Part shown: piece after piece, positions 10,471-22,200 of the stretch
How positions within the stretch are numbered: position 1 is the first letter of the stretch
Layout: each line of letters begins with the position of its first letter
Assembly: GCA_034509425.1 (NCBI GenBank)
Contig: JAVTVJ010000014.1
Location: 1-64,000 of the forward strand
Direction of reading: 5' to 3'
DNA length: 64,000 bases
From: Eopsaltria australis
Lineage: Eukaryota; Chordata; Aves; Passeriformes; Petroicidae
Position numbers and translations under genes: made by a program
Notes under the pieces: generated by a model
The model's database searches: none
What the model saw: only the letters and a program-made list of their open reading frames with translations
What the model was told of the DNA's origin: nothing

Positions 10471-12474
10471 GCAGTCCCAGTCATTGCCTCAGGGTAGAAA
10501 TAGTAAACCTCATAGACCTTGAAAAAATGTCTCAAGTGAGCAGGAATGGAGGAGTTTGTTCTGTGCCATTTCTCTGACTCACTTGCAGTGTCTGCTTCTT
10601 CCTCTTCTTGAGAGGTTACCATAGGGAAATGAATGCTGTGATAGCTTGGATTTGGAATTTTATTCATGTTTAGATTAAAAAGCAGACTGTAAAATGTTAT
10701 TGTGCTGGTGCTGATCCTTTCTGACCTTTGCAGTGTCCACACTTTGGCACCTGCAGGGACTTGTGAGTCTTTAGCCTGCAGTGTTAAAGAACTTTATCCT
10801 GCAATGACTCACTTGGCAACAGATTCCTGTACCTGGGCAGAGAATAGAAATAAACTAAATGTTGAAAGGTGCTTTTCCAAAGACTTTGGGAATGCAGATA
10901 CATTGGTGTGATCTGTGGGATTGTTTCTGTTCTTCTCTGTGAAGCAGGCAGAGAACTCTAATGTGAGAAGGAGTATTGGGGTTTGTGAAGTGCTCAAAGG
11001 GTTCTGGTAACATGGCCAGGGAGCTGTTAGATGTGGAATTGATAAAGCATGCATTAATAAGAAAACAATGTCAATATATGAAATATGGTCTTTTGGATAT
11101 ATTCAAATATAAACAGTATAAATATCTGGAATGTGCAGGTAGTTGTTGCGCTGAGGTTTTTGAGTGAAGACTGCACTATACCCTTTTTTGTTATTTCCAG
11201 TAGCTTAAAAGCTCATTAGGCTATTCAAAAAAAGAAAAATGACAATACATCCTACTGCATTTAGTGAAGTATCCCATCCTTTTATAAATTACTTGTTTTT
11301 CAAAACCTAGAATGAGAGCTAAATTCCAGAGTGGCGACTTTGTAAAAATAGAGCTCATGGGGCTTTTTCAAAGGATGAAGGATGTACTTCAGACAATAAT
11401 ATGCATAGGTATGGCATGTCTATAAAAGTTGGTTCAGAAAGTCTGCACAACACCCCCTCGTTGATGCTATAAATACATCTTTGTGATGAAGCTCAAAACG
11501 GGATGAAAATATTTTGATACTGTGTTTTTAACTTTTGATACATCTCTTGGCTTGAAAGATAAAAGGATTCACTCCTAGAATTTACACTCCTCTGATGTGA
11601 TTAAAACCAGATAGGTGTACTGTAAATAGAATATACTCTGTATGATGATAGGTATGGCTTAGTGTTTTTGAGCAGGAGGTTTCTTACTGTGGAAAAACAG
11701 CTTTTCTTGATAAGTTGCTTGTCACTGTTTTCAGCACCTCCTTTCATCTATTATTCATTTTGGAAGACTTAATAGTATGGTTTGGGTGTGGGCTGATACC
11801 AGACACCAGTAGAGTATAACCCCTGCAAAAAGAAGAGATCCACAGAGCTATTGGGGTTAGAGAGGCAAACAGACAAATGCGTCCTTGCTTTTTGCAGAAC
11901 GTTTCCCCATGCAGAAAGGAGTCACACTGTTACATGCTGCAAACTGCCTCCACTAGTCCCCTATTTAAATCCTGACTGAGCAGACAAAAAAGATGAGTGT
12001 CTGCACGCTTTGTGCCTGTGTCAGGTATGGTGTAAAGCAAGACCCCCATTCTGCAGTGAAAGGAGTAGCTCTGCCCCCGTTGTCCTGTAAGGATTGGAAC
12101 GGGGAGCAGCATCTGAGTAAGCTGCATCTAATATTTTTCTCCAGCCCGTTAGCACAAACTGGGGTGTTTGCAGAAGGTCTCCAGTTTGTTCCCCATGGTT
12201 TACTGTGAGGTCTGGAGGGCTGCAGTTTGGTGTGCATGTAATGACTGTGAAGTCCTGTGTGACCGTGGATTTGTTGCAGTCTCTATGTGCATATAGATGG
12301 ATATATTTATAGAAGAATCACTGTGAATGTGAGAAATAAGCCTTTGAAGTGTCAAGCCAAATATTCTGGGGGGAAAAAAGAAGATTTCTTGTCTACATCA
12401 GAAGCTTGCATTTCATGTAGACTTGTCTCATTTTACCCAAAATATCTCCCCACAGATTAGGAGAGCTGAAAGCA

Positions 12475-12475
<1 letters not shown>
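10471..12475. other. Unique non-coding stretch
   Basis: Pyrimidine-rich acceptor-like sites occur (for example before 10733 and at about 11203), but no partner donor gives a convincing coding exon. No repeat family is recognised. Confidence 0.55.

Positions 12476-12513
<38 letters not shown>
12476..12513 (+). repeat. (TAA)n microsatellite, about 12.7 units
   Basis: An uninterrupted TAA/AAT array of 38 bases. Because it is pure, it is probably polymorphic in length. Read in one frame it gives a run of asparagine codons inside a short open frame, which is a repeat artefact and not a poly-Asn protein. Confidence 0.97.
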
Positions 12514-13458
12514 GGAAATGTAAGGGGAGGGAATGTGTGTATGAGAAAGGGAAGAAGGAAATAACAAACATCTCTGAAATGTTTTTGTTTCTCCTGAGTT
12601 ATGATTTGTTTCTTTCCAGTAGCTTTTTCTCCTGCTTGATTTCCTGTTCTATCATGGACCTGCCAGGGCAGAGAGAGCTGAATTGCTTTCCCTTGGGTCA
12701 GGCCCCTGCAGGTGTCCTGCTGGCAAGGAACAAGGGATGCAGGACAGCTTCCAGTGTTCTCTAAGTAGACTGGAACCCCCCAAAGCTCCAGGTCAGGGTT
12801 AGGGAGGTCTGGGATGGATTGTGCCCCTCAGCTCCCAGCATGAAGGCCACCACAAAACTACCCCAGGCGTGATATGAAGATTTTCTTTGTTCATTGCTTC
12901 CCTTTGGGAAAGAAAAGGCACGCAAATACTCCAGAGTCACAAAGGAAGGGGTCCACTCGTCTTTCATTTAGCTACTACTGTGATATTAGAGTTGGCTGGC
13001 TCTTGAATATGGATTAAGGCCAAGGAATGTTACTGAAAAGAGGCTTTTTGCAAAGCAAAATAAAATACAGATGTTTTTCAAAATTAACTCTTCAGTTGAT
13101 GGCAGTGGTTTTATGCATCATTTCCATTCCAAAAATAGAAAAGAGTCATTTTTATCAAGCACTGTTTCAGGCTGCAGTTCCAGGCTGGTTGGTGTCTGTG
13201 TACATGTACTGGGACAGCTCAAAACCTTCCCTTGCTGCCTTCAGTGAGAAATTGTTGCTCTCTCTTAACAGGTTTGAGACATGACTCGCTGCTTTCTTCT
13301 GCTGTATCTTTTTGGTTTGGATACAATATATCCTTGTCCCAACTGAAATGTCAAAGTTCTGCTCTAAAATATATAAATCATGAGAGGAATGTTTACAGTG
13401 CCTGTAAAACCTTCAAAAACATACATTGCAAATAGTTTGTTGTGTTAAGGATGAGAAT

Positions 13459-13486
13459 TCTTACTTTCTTGCCTGTAGGTAATTAC
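13459..13486 (+). promoter_or_regulatory. Possible recursive splice site
   Basis: A pyrimidine-rich acceptor ending GCCTGTAG (AG at 13477-13478) is followed immediately by the donor-like GTAATT. Such zero-length exon junctions act as ratchet points in very long vertebrate and insect introns. The donor half departs from the preferred GTAAGT/GTGAGT, so this is a weak candidate and needs a plus-strand intron spanning the site. Confidence 0.2.
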
Positions 13487-14954
13487 TTAGTGCTTATTTT
13501 TTCTGTTGTTACATCTATTCCTTCTTTTTAATCTGATGTATAGTACTGAAGCTGGAGAAAACCAGGAAGATGAGAGTTGTCCTAGAAGTGGAATGTAAGA
13601 TACTCTGTCTTTAAAATACCATATACTTTGTAGCATTAAGGCCCCTTTGTGTTCTGATGAGAGGTTGTGGGGTAACAGCATCCAGTGTAAAGAGGTGGTT
13701 TGAGTCCTGAGCTACTAAATCCTTTCAGTGTGATATTTAAACAAGCTTTGTGAAATTTAGCCAAGCTAGTTGTTGTGTTCTGTATTTAAAATCCATTATT
13801 TTGATGTGATTGTTTTAGTCTTTTTCTTGGAGAGTGTTGGTAAAACAGCAGTGGCATTAATAGATTCCTTTAGTGTCTGGGAGACGTGAAAAAAAAGAAC
13901 CTTCAAGTTAAAGCAGCAGTAGGGTGCTAAATGCTGGTTTTAGTGGTGTCCATTTTGAGTCAGGTGAGAGAGACTCAGATTAAGGGAGTGAGTGAAAATG
14001 TAGCTTCAAATGGCTGTGAGTATCAATAATTGCAAACACTTCATCTTTTCCTGGGAATGCCTTGGACTGGGCCTGCACCTTGGCATTTGCGTTGCGTTGC
14101 GCTGCTGTAGGTAAATGTTAACATGCAGCAAACACTGCAGGCAGAGGCTCTGGCTGCCAAAAGAAGGGCATTTTTCAAATGTAGTGCTGTAGTGTTGAAT
14201 GGGAAGCTGAGAATATGCTTTCTCCAAGAGATGTAAAATATTAAAGAAGCCAGTAGCAATAAATGGAAGTGCAGCAATTGGTTAACAGCGCTTGGCTGTA
14301 TATCAAGACCATTTCTGGAAGTAGATCTTGTAACATAAATTACTGACTACTGAATTACTGCAATGTGTTAAGGATTCCTTTTAATTACAGGATGTTAAGG
14401 CTTCAAAAATAAAATTCTTCAAAGTTAATCATGAAGTAAAATAACTCCATACTTAGCTGAGCTTCAACTTCATTAAAACTGTTCAAACGGCTGATGGAGC
14501 CCTAATAAGTTTTGTTCAAAGATATGACATCTTTGAAAATTTTCTGCAAATCTAACTCTATTATCTTTGATACTCTCTAATTGGATATAGCAATTCCTAT
14601 TCATGTTGTCTAGTGGATTGCATCCATGATAAGGTGCTGTAAATGTATCCTGTTGTCCTGAAATTAGCAAATCCAGGCATTGTAAGGGCTATTTTCACAG
14701 CAGTATTTAAGCCCTTCAGGCAAGTACAAAATACGTATTTTGCCTTATATAAATGTAAAACCACTTTGGGGAGTGAAAAATAGAGGGGGGGGAGGGAGTG
14801 GAATAAGCAACATTCTGACAGAATCAAATCATTAATGAGGGCACTGGTTTCTAAATTATTTACAGTGTATTCCATGTGCTACACTGTTTTAGAATTGTTA
14901 ATATTGAATGTGTTGTTTGTTATGTACAAAAATTTTCCTCTCTTTTACTTTTAG

Positions 14955-15143
14955 ATATCCTTTTTGCACTATAATTTAATTACTGATGCTGTTTACTCTC
15001 AGGAGCTGGAAAGATTTTTTTTTCTTCTGCAAAGTAAAATCAGTATTTTGCAACAGAATATCCTCTTAGGAGAAGTTGTTGGTACTGTGTGGGTGATGGA
15101 GAAGCATAAGGATGTAGTGTTTATTTTCCCAAACTGAGGTAGG
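14955..15143 (+). other. Open segment after a strong acceptor, unidentified
   Basis: A pyrimidine-rich tract ending TTTACTTTTAG (AG at 14953-14954) opens a frame of 62 codons that ends at TAG 15141-15143. A second acceptor-like CTCTCAG at 15002 lies in the same frame. The segment could be a terminal exon, but no poly(A) signal was identified just downstream and the peptide (a middle part reads ELERFFFLLQSKISILQQN) matches nothing I know. An open run of this length is unremarkable by chance, so confidence is low. Confidence 0.12.
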
Positions 15144-15209
15144 GCAGGATGGGGGCCGGATGCTGTGCCCCCTCTCCAAGAGCCAGCTCCTTTTTCTTCC
15201 TTGTCTTCT

Positions 15210-15232
15210 CCCTCCTTTCCCCCTCCCTGCCC
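15210..15232 (-). other. Canonical G-quadruplex motif on the minus strand
   Basis: Plus-strand C runs of 3, 5, 3 and 3 are separated by 6, 1 and 2 bases, within a pyrimidine-rich segment (about 15185-15235). CpG content nearby is only slightly raised, so this is not a CpG-island promoter. Confidence 0.65.
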
Positions 15233-15850
15233 AGCCAGGGCAGCCGGGCGCTGTTCCAGTGCCCTCTCCTCTTTGGGAGCTGTTACTTTCAGGACCATCA
15301 GCTGTTCATCCTCTTTTTGGTGTCCCTTAAAGCAGCTTAACCAGCAGATACAGAAGTAGCATTTTGCCCTCTGCTGGGAAGCAGGGTCTGACAAATCAGT
15401 GGTGTGAGCTGCTGTGCCAACCATTCTGGGTAAGGAAACTGCGCAGGTCTGGAGAAACACTCAATAGGCTGTGGAATTCTTTTCAGTGCTTCATTTCCTC
15501 AGACACTGCTGCAGCAGCATAAGTTTGTGTTTTCCTTCTCCTTAAGGATGATGTTTTTTCTCCTTTCTGATACTTTTCCTTTTATGTCAGTGTTGATATT
15601 AGAAATCATCTTGGCTATCAGTCAGCTCCCTGAAGGCCTTTGCCCCAATCCCTTCTAACAATCTGAGAGCACTCAGCTACTGGATCCTACCCTGCAACTG
15701 TTTTTATGGAACTGATCTGCAGTGTGAAAAATCAAACACAAAAAAAAAATGGAAATGGCCTGGTTTCTAGTTCTGATTTAGAAGTGGATAGTAGAATACT
15801 TTTTGGATTTCTGGTGTAACTTCAGCTAAAGTTGTTGGAAGAATAGCAAA

Positions 15851-16205
15851 GACTAGTTTGGGTTGGAAGGGGCATTTAAAGGTCATCTAGTCCACACCTG
15901 CCCTTAAAAGAGCAGCACATCTTCAACTCAGTCAGGTTGCTCAGAGCCCTGTCCAACCTGGCCTTGAATGTTTCCAGGGATGAGGCATCCACCACCTCTC
16001 TGGGCAGCCCATTCGTGTTTCATCACCCTCATTGTAAAAAATTCTTCTTATATCTCATCTAAATCTGCCTTCTTTTAGTTTAAAACGGTTACCCCTTGTC
16101 CTATTGCCCTGCTAAAAAATTGTCCCCATCTTTCTTTTAGTCCAGAAAGGAGCAGTTCAGTCTTCCCAGAGCCTTCTCCAGGCTGAAAGAAGCTTTATCC
16201 TATTC
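15851..16205 (-). mobile_element. CR1 LINE, 3'-region fragment, antisense
   Basis: The plus strand carries the reverse complement of CR1. GGTTGGAAGGGGCATTTAAA, then GGTTGCTCAGAGCCCTGTCC, GCATCCACCACCTCTCTGGG and GAGCCTTCTCCAGGCTGAA follow in the order expected of the family. The terminal octamers present in the copy at 2790 are missing here, so either the extreme 3' end has decayed or this copy belongs to a different subfamily. It is 5'-truncated with no coding capacity. Same orientation as the first copy. Confidence 0.92.
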
Positions 16206-19200
16206 AGCAGCTATTGGGTACTAAGGGGGTCCTCCTTCTTACTGTGTTCACATTGGATCCTCCATGAAACACAAACTTCAGTCTCTGTAACTGAACTAAA
16301 TTAGTTTTTCTTAGAAGTTGTCACTTTATCTGCAGCTCTGCCTCAAAGTGGTGTTTATTTTACTGTATTTTTTCTGAAGGAACTTCTTTGCTTTAAGAGA
16401 AATAGCCCAGAAACAGGAGACAAAATAAAGAATAGACCCATGTTATTTCCTCGGTGGCTTGTGAAAATGCCAAATGTATGTTTTGATTTTCTGCCCAGCT
16501 GAAAAATCGTGTAGCTTTAATGACTTGAATCCTCCTATTATTCATGTTTATAGTTTTAATTAATTTCATTTTATGAAGCTTAGTGATTTTTAAAAAAACC
16601 CAACCACTTATGAAAGTTGATTTAAAATCTATATGAAGCCACCTTTCCTTGAGAGCTGATGCTCTGTGTAACACACAAGTTGCGTACTTGTGAAATCAAG
16701 TTGCTTCATCTTTATACACACCCCCTCACCCATATATTCAGTCCATCTTTTTGTTGTTGTTTATGTGTGGACATGTTTCTGTGTATATTATGAAATGAAA
16801 ACTTTTTTTTTAACAGTTTAAGTGTTTTTGTCCCAACTCAGCTGCAAGCCTTTTACCGTTGCTATTTTTTGTATCTTGAAGAGAACACTGATAACATTCT
16901 TGGTTATTATGGAGTGCTACAATGGGCCAATACAATGCATAATGTGGAGTGTCTTTATATCATTTATCTTCACATCAATCACATGCCTTGGAACCTGTAG
17001 CATTTCTGTGGTGTGCATCCAGTTTCACTTGTTTGATAATTTCAGTGGTGAAGACTTAATCCTTCTTTGTTGTCTTCCAGAGTAAACTGTCAAGTAATAG
17101 TGATACTGAATCTACTGAGTCGTGAGATTCAGAGCTGGCTCTTTCTGCACAAAGCTGTATTGCAGGCATTGCTGAGCACAGACTGAAGGCTGGAGAATCA
17201 CAGTAGCTGTGAAACTAGCTCAGAGATTAGAATTTATTGCTGTTCAAAGACTAACTTCCCTTTCTTTTTTCCTGAACGGGTGTTTGATGTGTTTTATCTC
17301 AATACTGATTTCTCACTTCTATAAGTAGAGGGTGCCAGCACAGCAGCGCCGTACACAAATGTCTCGTCCTTGCTACATGAGTCTTCCAAGAATATAGGAA
17401 ATAGATGGAAACAATTAAGTAGGAGCTAAATATCATCTGCACATATGTAGGGCAGAGGAATCAGTTGTGGAGAGCAGAAGAGCTGTTTTAGTAGTGAGGG
17501 ACATGCACAAAAGGAGAAGGCAGTCAGCCTCCCCCAGTCAGTCAGCAACTGTTGTGATGAATGGTTCCTGCTGGCCTGTCTTAGCAACAGCCATGGTTAA
17601 CCTGGCACAGATCAGGGATAGCAGTGCAGGAAGAGTCATTTTCAGATTGTCTTTTTACATAAACAAGCTGGGAAAAGGCCTGTTCAGGTACCAGTGAAAA
17701 ACTTGACTCCATCCAGGAGGCTTTAGCTCGTTAGTGTGTGAGCAGGAGATGACTTTACAAAAGTACAGATAATGTATGAGAGAAGTGATTGGTGAAAATA
17801 GAAATGGAGAGGAGATAAATGATGGGAATAGAGAACAAGGGAAGGTTAGGAAAAATATGAAGTGGAACCAAGATAAACTGGCTTTTAGAGTTAAAGATGA
17901 CAGAAATTACAGTAGCTATTCATCTCTCTAGCTTGGCTGAATGCTGAGGAGTGTAAAAGTTAAGGTCCTGTTAAAGGGCAGGTCAGCAGTGTGACTTCAT
18001 CATTCTGTGCTCCTACTGCAGTACAAGGGCTTGAAAAAGGGAACAAGATGAACTAAAGGTACATGGGAACATAAAATCCTCCTTTTTCTCTGTAGAAAGA
18101 CATTATGATGATTCAGCATGAAATACGGGCAGTAATGCGCATTGCTTTGAACTGGATTTGTTTTATGTGTTTAAAACAGTTGCTGCATTAGAGGTGGATA
18201 TCCCCAAAATTTAGACCATCTCCATCCAGGTGAAAATTATGTAATTGAATCAGATCTCTGCCCTATTTAGTGTCTCTTTTATCTGACAATGCCCTGTGTT
18301 GGCTGCTGTGAAGGAAAGTGTAAGAAAACGTACAACACCCAATTAGGGAGTCATGTGGCTGTATGTGGTATTTTTTCCATCTCAGCTAAAGACTGGCTTC
18401 TGCCACAAAGCATTTGGATTTCTATCCCTTCCACATTGGCTGAATTCTATGCAACATAATACAGGATATTCTCATTAGCTCTGTGAATCTCGAAACCTTT
18501 TAAAATGCTGCAGCACCAATTATCTTGTGCATCTGGATCTCTATTCTTTGTCTGTCTTCTAATATTCATTCATGTTGTGATAATTGTTTTGAGTTGATCC
18601 CTGGCACACTGTACTAAACATGGTAAAATATAAGAATTAGAGAAAATGGTCAGATTAAAATGAAAAAGAGCAAAGAACTTTTTAAATGTACGAAGGTTCT
18701 AGTGTACATTATCCTGCAGATTTCTGGCAGGTTAGGCTGAATTATTGTAATAGTTTGTTCCTGTTAAAATAAGACAATTCTGTTAATTCCAGCATTTTCA
18801 GTTCAGAGAAATAACAACACACCAACTCTTCCTTTAAGGATCTGATTTTAGACCAGGTGCTTTTGCAGCATCCTGTGTAAATGGAATTATCTCCCAAATA
18901 CATTCAAGTTCCTCACAGCATATTTCTAACACATATAGGATGTGGCAGCTTCCAGCTCTGCTGGAAACTTGTGGGCTTGCAAGTGAAAACCTTTCCATTT
19001 GTCTATTGGAAAACACTCTGATGACCTGAGGTAGGTAGGTAGGAGCCAGTGTTCCTGCATTCACCTGGGCTGAGACAGCTGTCCATGGCAGTGCCCAGTG
19101 GAGTCCTGGTTCTTGTATGGGATTTCCCAGTCATGTGAATGTTTAAAGGATGCTTTGGATTATTTTTGATACTTGAAAAATCTCAATATTTTTGTCGGTG

Positions 19201-22200
19201 ATTTAAAGCATTAAAAAATTGTGTACCTGCATTATCACTTGGATATTTGCAATTTATATATTCCAAGGAATTGAACTCTCTTTGTTGCCAAAGAATATCT
19301 CCCTACTTGATGCTGATAATCCATACTGGTTGTATTCTTTTTTAGTTTTGTCCTCCAGTTGTTCCTTACTGTAATGCCAAAAGAGGCATCAGTACTTAGC
19401 CGCAGACTCCACTGCAATTTGTCTGATAGCTGTCATTGAACTGCAGGCAGTTTTAGAATGACACATTTTTCTGTTAAGGAAAGTTGTTTTTCCTGGCAAA
19501 GTGTTTTAGGTACCCTTTTACTCTATCACACTGAGCTGAAACCAAAGTTCACATATACCTCAAACATTTGCCTGAGAATTAAAATTAGGGAGGAGCATAT
19601 AGTCCTCTGTGGAGTGGGAGTTCAGAAGGAAAATAGGAGAAATGATAGTCACTGACTTCCTCTGATTTACAAATGGGAGAGGGGTTTTCTCTGAAATACT
19701 TAAGAGTAAAAATAAATGGGCTGAGCTTTTATCCAGGTTTCCAGCTGGCTGACTTACTAAATAAAATAGAACTGAAAAAGTACAGAATTGTTCTCCAAAT
19801 ATAAGAAGTTCTCAGTGTGCCTCAAAATATCAGTAGGAAAGTAAAAAGAGGTTAAAAATTTGGTGAGAATCATTAATGGATATTGAGCAAACAGCTCTAC
19901 TGTCAAGAGGGAAAAATTGTTTCATATATGAGTGATGATGTGTATCCTAATAAAAGACATCTTTTCACACCCACCAGGAATAAGACATATTCTGTACTTT
20001 TATATCCCATCTTGTTTTGAGTAGGAAGAATATCTTTTTTAAGAAGAAAAATCTTTCGTTAGGAAAATGAAGAGGAAAGAGGTTTTCCCACACGCTGGAG
20101 AAATTAATGAATCATTTCCATCAGAGTATGTACAAAAGCAGAGGAGCTGCCATAAGAGAAGGAACAGCTGATTTTTCCAATTGACCTTTGGCACAGAGAT
20201 GATCTGGTCATGCTCTAACTAATTTTGACAAAGGTGTTTTTAATGAGGGAGAAAAATAAAAACTAGGGCCCCTTCATCAGCTGAAATGCTAAATATGTTG
20301 AAATACTTTCTGCTGAGTTTTAAAAAGGAAGAGTTAAAACTGCAGTCAGAGACAACAGATCCAAGAGAGGTGACAAACAGGTGCCATGTCACACTACCTT
20401 TGCTCTGTAGTCTCGAGTGGGAGGAATATTTTTGCTAGATGGAAGGTGTGTGTTCAGGTGAGGAAGTTCATCCGAGAGAGGCACAGCCTGAGGCTCTGAG
20501 TCACACAGGCAAAATCCCAGTTTGAAATGCAGGTAAGATGTGTGACATGAAAGGGGAAGATGTCGGAGTGTAGGGTTGTTCTGGGAGGAACCTGGAGAAT
20601 GCAAAATGCTTAAAGAGGGTGTTGAAGTGGCTGGCAATCACTCTTTCATCTCCTCTTTTTTCTGGCATACTTTCTTCCTTCCCTGATCCTGTCCTAGAAC
20701 CCGTATCTCCATCCTGTAAGGCAGCAGCTTCCTCTGAAGCTTTTCCTTCCACCTGCTTTCACTTCCCCCTACCTATTGGGCAGCTGCAGAACAAGAGAGA
20801 AAAGGCACCACCTTATACCAGAGGGAAACACTGAATGGAGCCTGGATGGGGAGCAAGGAGGTGGCTCTGTGAGGAAAGTCATCATCTGTGATTGTGCAGG
20901 GGCTCTTGGAACTCCAGGCTGTTCACTTAGATACGAGCAGGAGAGGAGCTGTGGTGGCTGCAGTCCTTGCTGGCAGCTGTGCTGGCAGCCGTCTGCTCGG
21001 TGCCTTGAGGCAGCTCTGGGCACAGATATCCAAACACAGGTTTGGGGCTCTTCCTGTGCTGCCAAGCTCTAGGTGGAATGAAGCTGCTGAGGACAGGACA
21101 GTAGGTACCCACACCAAGGAGGTGGAAAAGAACACCATCTCTCTTGAAATAGAGCAGTGTTTTGTATGAAGCTGGATTCCAGTTTTCCACCTGCAAGCTG
21201 TTGGCTAATTGGTTTAAGAACTTCTTGCCTTCTAGTTGACTATTATGAAAGTGCTTTTTTTCTTCTAGTAATTTCTTTCACCAAGTGATATTCAGCACTG
21301 TTACTGTCCCTGACTTGAGAAAAGATCCAACTGATTGTATGCAAGGGAGTATCCAAGAGCTGAGGAAATGGAGGGATGGGTATGCACTTGGACCTGGCCA
21401 AAGAGTTAAAAAGAACTACTTTTACAGATTTTGGAACAGAAGGACAGACGACTTGAGGGATGTAGAGGAAGAGCTGTGGGTAAAGTACACCACCTCTCCC
21501 AGGTGACTAAAATAAGAAACACTTAATTGTCCTACAGGAGGAGATGCACTGGCATTATTATCTAACCTCTGCACTGCCAGAAATTTGAAACCTAGGGAAG
21601 GAAGAGTATCCAGCTGCAGCAAATGCTTGAATGGGAGCTGTTTCTGTCAGGCAAGCAGGCCTGAGAGTAGGCTGTTTGGAGTTATCACCAGCTAGAGACT
21701 GGTTTTATGAGCTCATCAATAAGATGAGGCATTTCTCTAGGTTAAATGAAGGCTCAGTCAACAGTAACTGTGATCTGGAATCTCTGAGGTAAGCAGAAGC
21801 CTGGGAACAAAGTGATGCACTGCTCTTGTTTCCTTTCTTTGCAAACTGCTTGTCAGCTGAGTGGGAGAGGCAGCCAGGGATGGCTGAGGGAAGGGAAAAT
21901 CTGTGCTTTGTTCTAACCCCTTGGCTCACTCTGTCTGGAACTCGCCCAGGTACCAACTTAGTCTGGTGCTTTAAAAGAGGCTTCTTTTTCCAGGCTTTTC
22001 TGAGGTTAGCTGATACAGTGTCATCCAAACCCAAATACGTACAGATGAACCTCATAATTCCAGCAGGAACTTCCATGCAGGATTTTCCCTTGATTTGACG
22101 TGTTCACATGAAGGTTTTGGGGAGGTTGGATTTTGTTTTAATGAATTACAAGACCTTTAAGAAGTGATACTTACTCAATATTTCATTATAAGAGGCAGGT

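Larger units (their letters stand above)
12514..15850. other. Unique non-coding stretch with splice-like and G4 motifs
   Basis: There is no recognisable gene. It contains a zero-length acceptor/donor junction at 13478/13479, strong acceptor-like sites at 14390 and 14954 each followed by an open frame (17 and 62 codons to a stop), and a minus-strand G-quadruplex motif at 15210-15232. The open frames have no identifiable homology. Confidence 0.5.

Noticed and set aside
16817..16999. 60-codon open frame after a strong acceptor at 16816
   Set aside because: Open runs of this size are common by chance among many acceptor-like sites; no donor follows before the stop and no homology is recognised.
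20439..20532. Plus-strand segment between TTTGCTAG and CAG|GTAAGA
   Set aside because: Two frames have internal stops, and the remaining frame, though it starts with ATG, ends in TGA before the donor. It is not a convincing coding exon.
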